From: Adiantum capillus-veneris
Lineage: Eukaryota; Streptophyta; Polypodiopsida; Polypodiales; Pteridaceae
Assembly (NCBI GenBank): GCA_014529385.2
Contig: CM043961.1
Location: forward strand, 17,962,478 to 18,022,477
Direction: 5' to 3'
DNA: 60,000 bases
Shown: one piece after another, positions 40,838 through 51,466 of the stretch
Position numbering within the stretch: the stretch's first letter is position 1
Layout: the number at the start of each line of letters is the position of its first letter
Notes under the pieces: model-generated
Told to the model about the DNA's origin: nothing
The model's database searches: none
The model's input: the letters and a program-made list of their open reading frames with translations, nothing else
Translations under genes and position numbers: made by a program

Positions 40838-42994
40838 ATGAATAGGACCATACAAGAGAAGGTCAGAAGTATGTTGTCTAATGCACAGCTGCCAAATGGG
40901 TTTTGGGCTGAAGCTGTATCAACAGCTGTTCATCTTGTAAATAGATCTCCTAGCAAGGTTTTGCAGAAGGATTCAGTGCCAGAGATGGTATGGTCAAGCA
41001 AAATGGCCTCATACAAGCATCTCAGAGTCTTTGGCTGTGAGGCTTATACTCACGTTCCAAAGGAATTTAGGAACAAACTTGAGCCAAAGAGTAGAAAGTG
41101 CATCTTTCTAGGCTATGGTAATTCTGGTGAGATGGGGTACAGACTTTGGGATCCCGAATCCAGAAAGGTTGTCCGCAGCAATGATGTTCACTTTAATGAA
41201 TCCAAATATCATTCTAAACCAGAGAGGGTTGAGGAGATTAGAAGAGTTGTCTTCCAAGAAGATGGACCTGCACGTGCAAGACAAAATGTCAGGGCTCAAG
41301 AGGAGCAAGGACAGGATAGAGTGGAGCCACAGGTTGTGGCTGAGCATGAGCCACCTATTGTGCGTAGATCTGGACGTGTCACGCGACCTCCTGATAGGTT
41401 TGTTCCATCTATGAACTATGTCATGTTGACTGATTGCAATGAGCCTTCATGTTACAAGGAAGCAGTGCAAATGAAGGACTCCGGGAATTGGCAATTGGCC
41501 ATGCAGTCAGAGATGACAGCTCTGCATAAAAACCGGACATGGAAGCTGGTTAAATTACCACGGGGCAAAAAGGCTCTACCCTGTAAATGGGTTTACAGGT
41601 ATAAGATCACCGCTCATGATAGTCAGCTAAAGTACAAAGCAAGGCTTGTTGCCAAGGGCTTTAAGCAAGAACAAGGCATTGACTTTGATGAAGTCTTCTC
41701 TCCGGTGGTCAAGATGACTACATTGAGATGCTTTCTTGCATTGGTTGCCATATTAGATTTGGTGTTGCACCAAATGTATGTCAAGACAGCGTTCTTGCAT
41801 GGTGATTTAGATGTGGCAATTTACATGCAGCAGCGAGAAGGGTTTGTTGAGAAAGGCAAGGAAGATTGGGTATGCCAGTTGTTAAAGAGTCTTTATGGCT
41901 TAAAACAATCACCGAGGGCATGGTACCATAAATTCCACAAGTTTATGCTTTCTCAAGGCTACAAACGTAGTGAGTTCGATCACTGTCTATATACAAAGAA
42001 GGCTAAGGATGGCAGTTGGCTGATCCTTATTTTGTATGTGGATGACATGTTGATTGCTGGCAAGCACTTGGAAGAAATTTCATCTTTGAAGTCAAAGATG
42101 GCAAAATCGTTTGACATGAAAGACATGGGTGAGGCAAGTCATATACTTGGTATGCGCATTGAGAGAGACAGATCAAAGAAGTTGATTTGGTTATCTCAAA
42201 CAGAGTATATTGACAAGGTTTTGCAACGTTTCAATATGGAGAAGGGAAAGGCATTGAGTGTTCCATTGCCACCATATGTGAAACTTAGCAAACAAGATTG
42301 TCCTATGTCTGAGGAAGAACAGGCTGAAATGGATAAGATTCCATATGCGTCTGCAGTGGGTAGTTTGATGTATGCAATGATTGCTACTCGCCCAGACATT
42401 GCATTTGCAGTGGGAGTAGTAAGTCGATACATGTCAAACCCAGGCAAGAAACATTGGGAGGCAGTGAAAGGAATATTGAGATACCTGAAAGCTACAAAGA
42501 GTATGCGTATATGCTATGGGAGTCAGGAGCTAAGTGTAAAGGGTTTTACAGACTCAGATTATGCAGGTGACTTAGACAACCGAAGGTCTACGTCAGGGTA
42601 TGTCTTTACATTGGCTGGTGGAGCAGTATCATGGCGTTCTAGATTACAAGATTGTGTTACTCAGTCTACCACAGAGGCTGAATATGTTGCAGCATCAGAG
42701 GCATGCAAAGAATCAATTTGGCTTAATCGACTAGTAACAGACTTGGGAATCAAAGAAGAGATGCCTGTGTTATATTGTGATAGTCAAAGTGCTATACAAT
42801 TGGCTCGCAATCCAGTTTATCACTCAAAGACAAAGCATGTGGATGTGAAGTATCATTTCATCAGGGAAATGCTCGAGGATAAGCAACTTCAGCTTGTCAA
42901 AGTTCACACCACAGAAAATCCTACTGATCTACTTACAAAAGGACTTCCCTCAGAGAGCTTTGCGCATTTTCGCAAGCAGTTAGGTGTAGGGTAG
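40838..42994 (+). CDS. Copia pol part 2: integrase end, RT and RNase H (RT active site mutated)
   Basis: 718 codons, fully open to TAG at 42992. The integrase remainder (NGFWAEAVSTAVHLVNRSP, VFGCEAYTHVP, KCIFLGYGNSGEMGYRLW) is followed by a spacer with VRRSGRVTRPPDRF. The RVT_2 reverse transcriptase has ALPCKWVYRYK, KARLVAKGFKQEQGIDF, LYGLKQSPRAWYHKF and LYVDDMLIAG. RNase H follows (FTDSDYAGDLDNRRSTSGY, STTEAEYVAASEA, LYCDSQSAIQLA, HVDVKYHFIRE). The motif-A Asp in the usual DVKTAFLNG is Tyr here (MYVKTAFLHG, residue 314, codon TAT at 41777-41779), which should abolish polymerisation. The frame was severed from part 1 by the gypsy insertion. Confidence 0.94.
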   Translation: MNRTIQEKVRSMLSNAQLPNGFWAEAVSTAVHLVNRSPSKVLQKDSVPEMVWSSKMASYKHLRVFGCEAYTHVPKEFRNKLEPKSRKCIFLGYGNSGEMGYRLWDPESRKVVRSNDVHFNESKYHSKPERVEEIRRVVFQEDGPARARQNVRAQEEQGQDRVEPQVVAEHEPPIVRRSGRVTRPPDRFVPSMNYVMLTDCNEPSCYKEAVQMKDSGNWQLAMQSEMTALHKNRTWKLVKLPRGKKALPCKWVYRYKITAHDSQLKYKARLVAKGFKQEQGIDFDEVFSPVVKMTTLRCFLALVAILDLVLHQMYVKTAFLHGDLDVAIYMQQREGFVEKGKEDWVCQLLKSLYGLKQSPRAWYHKFHKFMLSQGYKRSEFDHCLYTKKAKDGSWLILILYVDDMLIAGKHLEEISSLKSKMAKSFDMKDMGEASHILGMRIERDRSKKLIWLSQTEYIDKVLQRFNMEKGKALSVPLPPYVKLSKQDCPMSEEEQAEMDKIPYASAVGSLMYAMIATRPDIAFAVGVVSRYMSNPGKKHWEAVKGILRYLKATKSMRICYGSQELSVKGFTDSDYAGDLDNRRSTSGYVFTLAGGAVSWRSRLQDCVTQSTTEAEYVAASEACKESIWLNRLVTDLGIKEEMPVLYCDSQSAIQLARNPVYHSKTKHVDVKYHFIREMLEDKQLQLVKVHTTENPTDLLTKGLPSESFAHFRKQLGVG

Positions 42995-43072
42995 TACATC
43001 ACTTCTCTACATCTCTTGTATATTAGCTTGTATAGTAGCTTCTCTCACACTTAAAGTACCACATTGGACTTT

Positions 43073-43083
43073 AAGTGGGAGGT
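43073..43083 (+). promoter_or_regulatory. Copia polypurine tract
   Basis: AAGTGGGAGGT immediately precedes the 3' LTR, as expected for second-strand priming. Confidence 0.85.
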
Positions 43084-43275
43084 TGTTGGGGTATAAAGCC
43101 CAATGTGGTCGCCCAGATAAGTGGGCGGGCCGCCAGGTATATACACATATTCTTTTGTAAAAACCTAATAAGAACTCACTATGCTCTACACATTACAGTA
43201 GAGCGAGTTCACCATATCGTCGTGCTCTTCTTCTCGCACTCTCTCTCACGTCGCACTTCCGCTCGTACTCCTTCA
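43084..43275 (+). repeat. Copia 3' LTR (192 bp)
   Basis: TGTTGGGGTATA to ACTCCTTCA, followed by the CTCTT target duplication and LINE D. Confidence 0.95.
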
Positions 43276-43280
43276 CTCTT

Positions 43281-44393
43281 GGTGTCCAACTGGGTCAGGT
43301 CTTGCCGAATGAGTCTAGCAATCTCCACCCGTGTAAGAGACAGCCAAGGGAGTACCTGGAAAGGAGGCAAGCTGTCCATGCTGAAGCCATGTATCTGTAA
43401 CCATGATAACATCTATGCATACCAGCATGATGGGTCCCCCTGTAAAGCTAATTGTCTGAAGGACTCAAGGGCCAATCTGGCATATGTCTCTAGTAGTATC
43501 CCGTAAGCTCTACATAAAGGAGACTGATCTAGTAAGCGCCTCTATCTCCATAGGGGGGGGACTGCTAACTCTGCTCAGGTTTACAGAGAATCCACTATCC
43601 TCCGTAAAGCTATGTAATGCATCCAAATGTCGCGGCATGTCCTTCGGTGAGCCAAAGATCAAAACAATATCATCAGCATCATATAACAACAATGTAATCC
43701 ATGTCCCCGCCAGTTGAACACCTCTGTCACCCTCTTTGTCAATGTAATCGGAAACCTCATCTATATACATACCAAATGGAGTAAGAGACATACCAAATGG
43801 AGTAAGAGACAACGGAAAACCTTGTTTCACTCCAATAGTGGAGTGAACTAAATCAGATATCCCCTTTGGAGTGCGTGCATGTCCTACCACTGATCTATAT
43901 AGAGCCATGGTCCCCCAAATCAACTCAATGGACACTCCCATCTCCTGTAGAGTGCGCATTAATCTGGCTCTGGGCACCATGTCAAATGCTTTGTGGAAAT
44001 CCATAAAGCTATATTTAATCTGTCTTCCATGTGCCCCACCCTCCTCAATGATGGCTCTGAGTGTCAAAATATGGTCAAGAGTGGAGAAGCCTCTCCTGAA
44101 ACAGGCAGTCCCGCTGCCCGTATGCCCTCACTCTTTGCCCATCTGCTCAGGTTTTGCTCAAGGATAGATGCATACAACCATGCCAACATGTGTCCAATCG
44201 TAATAGAATACAGGCTCTGTAGGATCACCTGCCTTGAAGATAGGCACAATAGTACACAGTCTTCAAGTATCATGTAGACCCTCACACATGACATGATTGA
44301 ACAGAACTGTAAGAACCTCTGCCAACATATCTAGTGCTCTGCTACTAGACCATCATGATCATATGCCCTCCTAGTCCTCATCCTATCAATGGC
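43281..44393 (-). pseudogene. LINE D ORF2, RT region (continuation beyond copia)
   Basis: It continues LINE D colinearly from 29023. From 5' to 3' on the minus strand: SLYSITIGHMLAWLYASILEQ, LTLRAIIEEGGAHGR, FMDFHKAFDMVPRARLM and KQGFPLSLTPFGM. The last is duplicated by a direct repeat at about 43770-43812. The palm reads LLYDADDIVLI, with an extra residue. An internal deletion then joins SVNL to PPMEIEALTRS, removing about 140 residues. Frameshifts are present. The 5' side stops at 44393 where LTR-delta begins, so endonuclease and ORF1 are missing. Confidence 0.85.
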
Positions 44394-44890
44394 TGTAATC
44401 ACTTCCGGCGACGGTCCGGATGAAAACACAAAGATAACTGAAATCTACACGCTCGGCAACACTTTTAGTGCTTCAAACAATTGAATAAAAGAGAGACGAC
44501 ATGGCGTGGCCTAGTTCTGAGCCAAGACATGTTGGCCCCAAAGACTGGCGCCCCTTTTGGTATTTCTTTATTATAGATTCGATAAGGTACAACTCCCGAG
44601 GGTCCAACTCTCTCCGATACTCTGCGTCCACATACCACATAAAGTGAACTGTTCATGGCACAGAGGATTCTAGCTTTGACCAAGAGATTGGCATGGACTA
44701 TCTTCCTAGGGAGAGTGAATCTGTGACTGGCTACCGGAACGCATGCACCAGATGCGTCTATGACCTAGACACAAAAACCCTAACCCTAAAACCTGTCAAA
44801 TTTGCAGTTCCTTATGTCGATGCGTCTATGACCTCGACCCAAAAACGCTTAACCTAAAACCTGTCAAACTTGCAATTCCTTATGTCTAGT
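44394..44890 (-). repeat. LTR-delta fragment
   Basis: It starts TGTAATCAC at the point where LINE D stops, and contains the block TTGGCCCC...GGCGCCCC..GGTATTTCTTTAT at 44533-44573 shared with LTR-gamma and the gypsy LTR. It is therefore probably a diverged LTR on the minus strand. No internal region or partner LTR is in view. The right edge is approximate. Confidence 0.55.
44751..44886. repeat. 68-bp tandem duplication with telomere-like CCCTAA words
   Basis: 44751-44818 and 44819-44886 both begin GATGCGTCTATGACCT and end TTCCTTATGTC. The first includes AACCCTAACCCTAAAACC. Only two to three such units occur, so this is not a telomere tract. Confidence 0.85.
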
Positions 44891-44899
44891 ATTTTGGAG

Positions 44900-46230
44900 C
44901 ATTTCTAGCGGACCTCGTCTAGCAGATAGGGTCTTCAGCTTTATCTATGGACAAGCTGTGTTCTCCCAAGCACCTTGGAGTACTGAATATTTTGGATTTG
45001 TGAAGTCATGTTCTGGCTCGGAAAGCTATGCTATTGCCAGTCTTAGTGGAGCAATAACCACCCTGGACACTCATGGTATCACATTTGTGTGCGCATATTG
45101 TCACGCCATCCTTTGGTCATTGACAGCCGACGTCATTTTTGGGAAGCTTGAAGGACACATTCTAGGATGTCCCTTTACTTCTTCTCTCATTGTTGATTGG
45201 AAGGCTGTCACTTCGCATTTGGCATGGCATGGTCGACAATCCTCTCTAGGAAACTCTCTTCGATTGGAGAGTCTACATTGGAGCAGGGCATTCGCTTCAA
45301 CTTTAGTCCAGCTCTCTCCTCACCAGGCGTATTTTCTTTCTCAAAAAGGAATATGCCAGGTGCATCATGCGGTGGATGATACGGATCATGTTCTTTCATT
45401 CGCTCATAGGGCGTCACGTTTTCGGTTGGGACTCCACTATTCTCCTCTTTGGTGGGAGATTCAAAGGATGCTTGTTAATCACTCACCAATTCCTCCTTTA
45501 GATATGGACTCCCGCTTCTCTAATTGGAATCTTGCTACTACCAGCCTGGAATGCATTTCAGCCGGCAATGTTTATGCCCTCTTGCAATCTTATGTGTGGA
45601 TTGTGCGTCATGGTGACAACGAACATTTTCTAGCATTTGGCAAAGTCATCTATACTTGAGGGAACGTATTTTCTTGTGGCGCTGCTTAGTGGGAGCTCAA
45701 CCTATTGGCAGTTTATTGCATGCACGGCATATTGCGTCTTCTCGCTGTCTCAGATGCCATGAAGCTGAGGAGATTGTGCCACTTATTGTGGGGTTGTTGC
45801 TCTCTAGATCCTTCATTCCGCAAGTGTCGGCGGTTGCTCTTCGTCTGCGTTTTTCTTCCGGAATTTTTCACAGCCGATTTTGGCTTTTTGGGGGGCTCCA
45901 ATCTCCACAGTCTCAGTTTATGGTGTTTTTTTAATTGGGTCAGATTTTGGGTTATTCGGGCCACTTGGCACCACCGGAACTCATTAATGTTTCAAGACAT
46001 TGATGTTGACACGTTTCCCTATTTCAAATTGTCGCTTGGTCAAGCGCTGCATTTTGCTCATGATGCTGGGGACATCACTCTTGATGCCAACAGGATTTAC
46101 TTTGACTGTTTCTAGCCCTCGGAGCCTCATGGTGCTCCACTTTGTATCACTTATTTTTCGTGGGTTTTCCTCGCTTTGAGGTTTCCCACTTCTAAATTCC
46201 ATCAACAAGATTTACAAAAAAAGAGTGTGT
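44900..46230 (+). pseudogene. 3' end of a different L1-like plant LINE (RT C-terminus, zf-RVT), poly(A)-tailed
   Basis: Open from 44958 to 45659 (233 codons; no RT palm seen, so it lies downstream of the palm), then broken by frameshifts. The following frames read FLWRCLVGAQPIGSLLHAR, SRCLRCHEAEE and then LLWGC, the zf-RVT pattern (C-x2-C ... H/L-LW-C) that ends plant L1-type ORF2 proteins, followed by FFNWVRFWVIRATWHHRN. A 3' UTR of about 100 bp ends in a short poly(A) (about 46216-46222) and (GT)n. Sequence, strand and tail all differ from the (TC)-tailed family, so this is a second LINE lineage. It is 5' truncated. Confidence 0.75.
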
Positions 46231-46447
46231 GTGTGTGTGTGGAGAAAGGGTGTAAATCGATACTAATACCCTCACTAGATAACAGAAAAGGTTTAAAGGT
46301 TTGAAGAATAGTGGTAAGTACTCCTAAATCATCTTTACTCTATAGGGAAGAATCTACAAGTATAGTGTCAATTTGGACAAGCAAACAATTCATACACAAA
46401 TGTACGTGCACATACATAATAAATAAAGGTATATGAGAATGGCATAC

Positions 46448-49315
46448 CGACTGTTGCCATTGTGACGATTGCAAAATAGAGGGACACAACATATCGCTTG
46501 CCAAGGTCAATATCTCGAAAGTTTTGAAAATCATATCCACCAAGTGTTAAGCTCCCAATCCATGTGAGTTCTTCTTTTGAAGAGGGTAAAGTGGTTGCCA
46601 GATAGTAGAATATACAAGCTGCTGTATGTGTGCAATATAGCTCAACAGTTATTAACTTTACAATCCTTGTAAATAAGTAATTTACACGTATATTTTGTTC
46701 CATTCGGCGAAAGAATGCATCGACTTTTCGAACTCTGTACAATCTTATCCAAAGAAGGTATCTGACTACCTCCTTTTCACCCGTTCTCTGACACATCAAA
46801 TGTAGATAGTCAGTGTATATAAATACATTTTTAAAGAAAAGTAAATATACATACATAAACACAAACACACGATTATTTTTTAAGTGCAATCAATATGCAT
46901 ACATATAATAATACATGTACAAGAGGTCGTCTTTTAAAAAGAATCGGACTCAAACCTCACCCTATAAATAGCATCCCATGGAAGGCATCCAAGAATGTCA
47001 GGAATGAGGCTTGATTTCGCATACCTGCCAGAGCCAGTTCAGCAAAATCAGGATGGCTATTTGAATGAACTGAAAGGCAGTAACTGTAGCGACATCTCTG
47101 TGAAGCATCGATTAAGAGGTCTTTATTACTTGGACAAACAGCTATAGCCATCACACAAAGTATTGACTAAATACTACCACAATCCCACTTCGCCCGATGA
47201 AGAAGCCCAGTTAGCCACTTCTTAACATTGCTTAGCCATGATGAAACCTAACTTTGAATCATCAAAGCCCAAGAGTGGGTGTAAAAATCATCAATGCCCA
47301 TTAGTGCATGCAGAATTAGGTATCCGATAAACGATCTCATTGTCCACAAACAAACCCACACACACATAAATATGTGCATAAATCAAGTGAAGGCCTGCAT
47401 ACTAAGTGTTTGTCATGACTTTTCAGATGTAGGTTTTTACAACATAACAACATCTTCTTTGAAGCTTACCACCACACTCCGAGCATGACTCGGAGAATGG
47501 ACCACACTAAAGGTAATAACAGTTCCAGCCAAAAGCATTTAACAGCTTTGTGGATGCCAACAAACAAATTAGAAGATTATAACTCCAAGAAGGACGAACC
47601 GCACGTCTCAAGGTAAAAACAGCGCACATCTAACAGCTTATATGTGGAAGAAAAAGCAACTCAGAAGCCTGGACTAATGCCCATAAGATTGTGTATGACA
47701 AGCCTATGGTGCACTCCACCTCCAGCATCCCATGCCTCTTCCAGCAACTCATTTTAAAGAAAAATACTGCCAATTGATACGCAAAGAAGTCATCCACTTA
47801 TGGCAAACAGCCCATAGTGCATAAGTGAAGAGATTATTGCATACAAGGTAGTGAACAATACTATGACACTGTAGTTCTGTGTGTGTTTCTTATGGAAACT
47901 TACAAATCAGGTTTGAAATGGCAAGTGCAATGACTAGGAAATGCTGGGCGGACTTTCAGAAACTTAGACGGGTGCATGACCAACCCCCAAAAGCGTCGAA
48001 AGCTAGATAGTAAATACATCAAAACAAGTCAAACAAACTTGAGAAACATCTAGATATCAGAAAAATTAGATCCATATAAGACAACATATCAAATAAATAA
48101 TGGTTATTATAGAGCTTCAAGATCCCCATTTCCTCTCTAATTTTACCTTCAAATGCATCATTATCTTCTACATTCCAAAACTTAAGCATGGGAAAAAGCA
48201 GAAACGCAGTTTCACATGCCTGTGGAAGGTGTTTAAATCGGATGGGTATGTTTCAAACAAACTATTAAAACTACGCCATCACCGGTGCCATAGTGTGGAC
48301 CTTGAATTCAGGTATTTAGAACAAGCCTCAGGCTAAAAATCAATCAAAGTAGTCTAAAGACAGAAAGGCACATTAAAAGCCGTGGAAATGGACACCACGT
48401 CTGCTACATTACTGCCAAGAATGCTTAGTATCCACTCTATATTAAAAGGAGTACATTGGCAGAACCTTGCAATGTCGGCCACACACCTGAGCGAGATGCT
48501 TTGATGGTTCACAACCCACTTGTAAGTATGAAAATCCTTGTAGGCAACAAAGAAATTCACTGCAATGTCTGCCATGAACATGATCTGACCAATCTGATCA
48601 ATCCACCACAAATGCGTTGGTAATCCTCTGAAGAATCCAAATTCAATAGGCGTGAAGAAGGATGAATAAACCGCCCATACAAGAATTACATGCATCCATA
48701 TCTTGTATTTCCTGCCATCGTTACATTATGCTTCATCAGACCCTTATCTCGCACGCATGTGCAAGCAATCCAGCCCGTGAACACACAATCACTCTCTCTT
48801 ATAGTAGCAAGAGCATGCTCTTATGTGTACACATCCACTAGCACACATTTACACATGTGTACACACACGCACGCATGTGTACGTGTGTGTGTGTGTGTGC
48901 GCGCGCACACACACACACACTAATTCGTATACACGAAAATGATGACATATCTTGGCTCATAAATTTAGATATATAAACACACTGGTCTTTTGCTCTCTAC
49001 ACAAGTGAGGGCATACTACATATGCAGTAAAATTGAGTGTGTGCGTGTGTGTGGTGCATACACTCTACAGGTTGTGTGTGTGTGTGTGTGTGTGTGAATT
49101 GAGCTGTGTAATAAATTGAAAGGTTACCTGCTTTCTTTAGGAATAATGATTGAGTTACTCCAACAGCTGATAGAGCGGAAGGTAAGACCAGCCTCATAGC
49201 TTCGCCAGTTCTTCTGCAAATGAGAGAGCCTGTTTTGCATGCTCGTATCGTTGGAGTCATCTTCTTCGTACTCCTGCAGCTCATACTCCAAATTATCGAC
49301 CTTCTCCCTCCCCAT
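46448..49315 (-). CDS. SKOR/GORK-like outward-rectifying Shaker K+ channel, first four exons
   Basis: Four exons joined by canonical GT-AG introns with consistent phase: 49315-49128, 48711-48487, 47024-46961 and 46787-46448 (817 nt). The protein starts MGREKVDNLEYELQEYEEDD, an acidic N-terminus like SKOR. Segment S1 follows (HVILVWAVYSSFFTPIEFGF), then S2 (GQIMFMADIAVNFFVAYKD) and S3 (SSLIPDILGCLPWDAIYR). S4 has regularly spaced Arg (RYLLWIRLYRVRKVDAFFRR). S5 is ELYCTHTAACIFYYLATTLP. The pore helix is YVVSLYFAIVTMATVG. Plant SKOR/GORK channels release K+ into xylem or from guard cells. The last exon stops inside the selectivity-filter codons (TVG|YGD, phase 1). The YGD exon and the C-terminal cyclic-nucleotide-binding and ankyrin domains are not in the window: downstream is only transposon DNA. 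The gene is truncated or has an intron of over 46 kb. Confidence 0.85.
48851..48920. repeat. 70-bp alternating purine-pyrimidine tract in channel intron 1
   Basis: Every base from 48851 to 48920 alternates purine/pyrimidine. Within it, 48885-48920 is a perfect 36-bp palindrome: (GT)7, then GCGCGCGC, then (AC)7. It could adopt Z-DNA or a cruciform. Confidence 0.95.
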
Positions 49316-49420
49316 TTAATATACTTGCCTGTAACTGGCAGCTCTCTAGCGCTTGGGCAGCTTGTGGGCAATAAATGAGCATCAAAATAATGCCCAAAAC
49401 TGACTAATTATGATGCAAAC

Positions 49421-49670
49421 CAATGATGCTTCTGCAACCCATTATTGTGGTTGATTGTAGCTACTCCTAATCAATCCCCAAGGAGGCTAATCAAAGATTA
49501 AGCCACTGCTTAGCCCACTAGTCAAATATTCAGTCTACGCCAATGATGCTTCTGCAAGTTACAACCCATTATTGTGATTGATTTACGATCAGTTACAGTT
49601 AATCTTAATCAATCCCCCAGGATTTTGAGCCACTGATTAGCACACTAAGCAAATATATATTCAGTTGCTG
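49421..49670. repeat. Imperfect tandem duplication (about 120 bp) upstream of the channel gene
   Basis: Two copies share AATGATGCTTCTGCAA, AACCCATTATTGTG, CTTAATCAATCCCC-like and GAGCCACTG.TTAGC words (about 49421-49535 and 49540-49670). A second small duplication, TAATCA.CCACTCT.ATCAAT, is at 49731-49779. They lie 100-460 bp upstream of the ATG and could affect the promoter or 5' UTR. Confidence 0.75.
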
Positions 49671-50087
49671 ATGTTAATCCAAATTAATTAATTTCTGTCT
49701 CTCCTTAATTAGTAGGAAACATGCTAGTAATCATCCACTCTGATCAATGGCCCGTAATCACCCACTCTAATCAATGGCCCTTTGAATTCTTCAATTAAGA
49801 ACGTATGGCATCCTACTGACTCAAAACCACTTAAATTAACACAACCTATACAAAATTTTTGCATTCGAATCGAGAAATTTATCACTAGAGAGGAGAAAAA
49901 AAACCCTAAAAAGCCCAAAAGCCCACGTAATCACATCAAAAGAACTGCGCTTATTTCCTGGCTGTTTTAATTTTGCAGAATTTGGGCAAATTTTCTTGAT
50001 TTGGGGACCAATAGTTCAAAAAAATGCGCTCTTCAAGAAATGTCTCGGGAAAACACTGGCTGCTAATTTCGACCAATAAGCTGCCCC

Positions 50088-50095
50088 CTTTTATA
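50088..50095 (-). promoter_or_regulatory. Possible TATA box of the channel gene
   Basis: The minus strand reads GTATAAAAGGGG here, about 770 bp upstream of the ATG. It is the best TATA-like match in the 5' flank. The distance implies a long or intron-containing 5' UTR; the assignment is tentative. Confidence 0.3.
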
Positions 50096-50099
50096 CAAA

Positions 50100-51243
50100 T
50101 TTTATTTATTATATTTCTTTTATTTTTGCCTTTTAGGCTTTTGACCTTATAATAATATGTAATTTTGGGCCGTTTTCACACACGTGTCTTGCCAACCCGC
50201 CGCCCAAGTCAGCTGCCCTTTCCATCGGCTCTTGCGCCGAGCCTGTTCCTGCCCCACCTCCATTTTATACACCAAATGAAGCCCCAACACTTAGCCCACG
50301 CCTTTGTTTGTACACATTATGCTGACTTCTTCCTTGCATAGCCACGCCACTAATTGATACTCTCCCTCAAGAGGGGATCTGGATCATCAATGACTCATGA
50401 TGCTTGATGCACATGAGCCGTCCGTTTCCTTAGGAAGGAAAAAATCTCAATCAAGTTGGGATTCAAACTCATTGCATTCAGCCGTCCATTTCCTCGGTAC
50501 ATGCGAGTTATGAAGTTGATGCCTTGCCATTACACCATTGCTCGCAACTTGATAATGAGTCGGCAACTTTAAATCATACATTTGTCATCGCCACAGCTCA
50601 CAAGTGGTTCACACCATCTTCGCTCATAGTTCTCATGGTGTTCACCCAACTTGTGTGGCTCACATCGAGTTTATAACATGACCACAACAAGATCACCCTG
50701 TGATTACATCCCATATAGTGCACACTGTGATCACAATAGTGCACAAATGCGATCCGACAATATAGATAAATGTTGCTTGCGCCTTTTGACATGGACCATT
50801 GATCCCCTTTGGGGAGTCCGTGTCAATTATTCATGAGACTTGCATAGCCCCTCCCCTCCTTAATGTAAATATCACACATTGACTCCCTTATTTAGCAATG
50901 TTCGTGAACACATTTGCACTCACATGACTTTTACCAATTGTGGTCAACTTTGACTAACCTTGGGGAGGCATTCACGCACACCCAATGTTGCAAAGATTCC
51001 CGCTCATGCTTACCTAATGAAGCCACACGATGATCTCAAACAAGCACTTTGTTTTTCCCTCCAAGACATCACATATATGTGAGGTAAGGGGTTGAGGGGA
51101 GCACACCATGTACCATCCTTAGACCCTTTAACCCCAAATAGGAAGTACATAGCTAAATACACGTCCCAACTATCCATATATAGCCTTATCGCAAATGCCC
51201 TCATGCAGGCTATTCTATGGTTACTAGCCATCGAAGCCCTATC
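50100..51243. other. Intergenic DNA, no gene recognised
   Basis: AT-rich in its first part, with scattered short duplications such as AGCCGTCC.TTTCCT (50426 and 50480). All frames are short and lack recognisable motifs. Confidence 0.5.
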
Positions 51244-51384
51244 TATTGGGTTTAAGCCCAATTGCCCATGGAGACACTCCCTTATTGAATGTAGAGGAAA
51301 GTCCGGTGTTCATGGATATATTGTAAGGCTCTGTTTTTAGCTAATTAAGCAACAATATAACGTGAGTTTTGTTGTGTCGACTCT

Positions 51385-51389
<5 letters not shown>

Positions 51390-51463
<74 letters not shown>
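51390..51463. repeat. (CT)n microsatellite within the left LTR
   Basis: About 74 bp of CT. The right LTR has only about 20 bp of CT-rich sequence at the equivalent point, so the repeat expanded after insertion. Confidence 0.95.

Positions 51464-51466
<3 letters not shown>

Larger units (their letters stand above)
29024..43275 (+). mobile_element. Ty1/copia retrotransposon with nested gypsy insertion
   Basis: A complete insertion: 192-bp LTRs (29024-29215 and 43084-43275), TG...CA ends, target duplication CTCTT (29019-29023 and 43276-43280), initiator-Met primer site at 29218-29229 and polypurine tract AAGTGGGAGGT at 43073-43083. Domain order is gag, protease, integrase, RT, RNase H, which defines copia. 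Without the gypsy insertion it would be about 5.6 kb. The two LTRs differ at five positions that I count. Coding capacity is destroyed by an internal duplication, a nonsense codon, the gypsy insertion and a mutated RT active site. Confidence 0.96.

Noticed and set aside
44765-44785. Telomere-like CCCTAA repeats
   Set aside because: Only two to three units within a 68-bp duplicated segment; too short and too imperfect for an interstitial telomere array.
44958-45659. 233-codon frame as a stand-alone host gene
   Set aside because: The frame leads directly into zf-RVT sequence, a LINE-like 3' UTR and a poly(A) tail on the same strand, so it is better explained as a 5'-truncated LINE.
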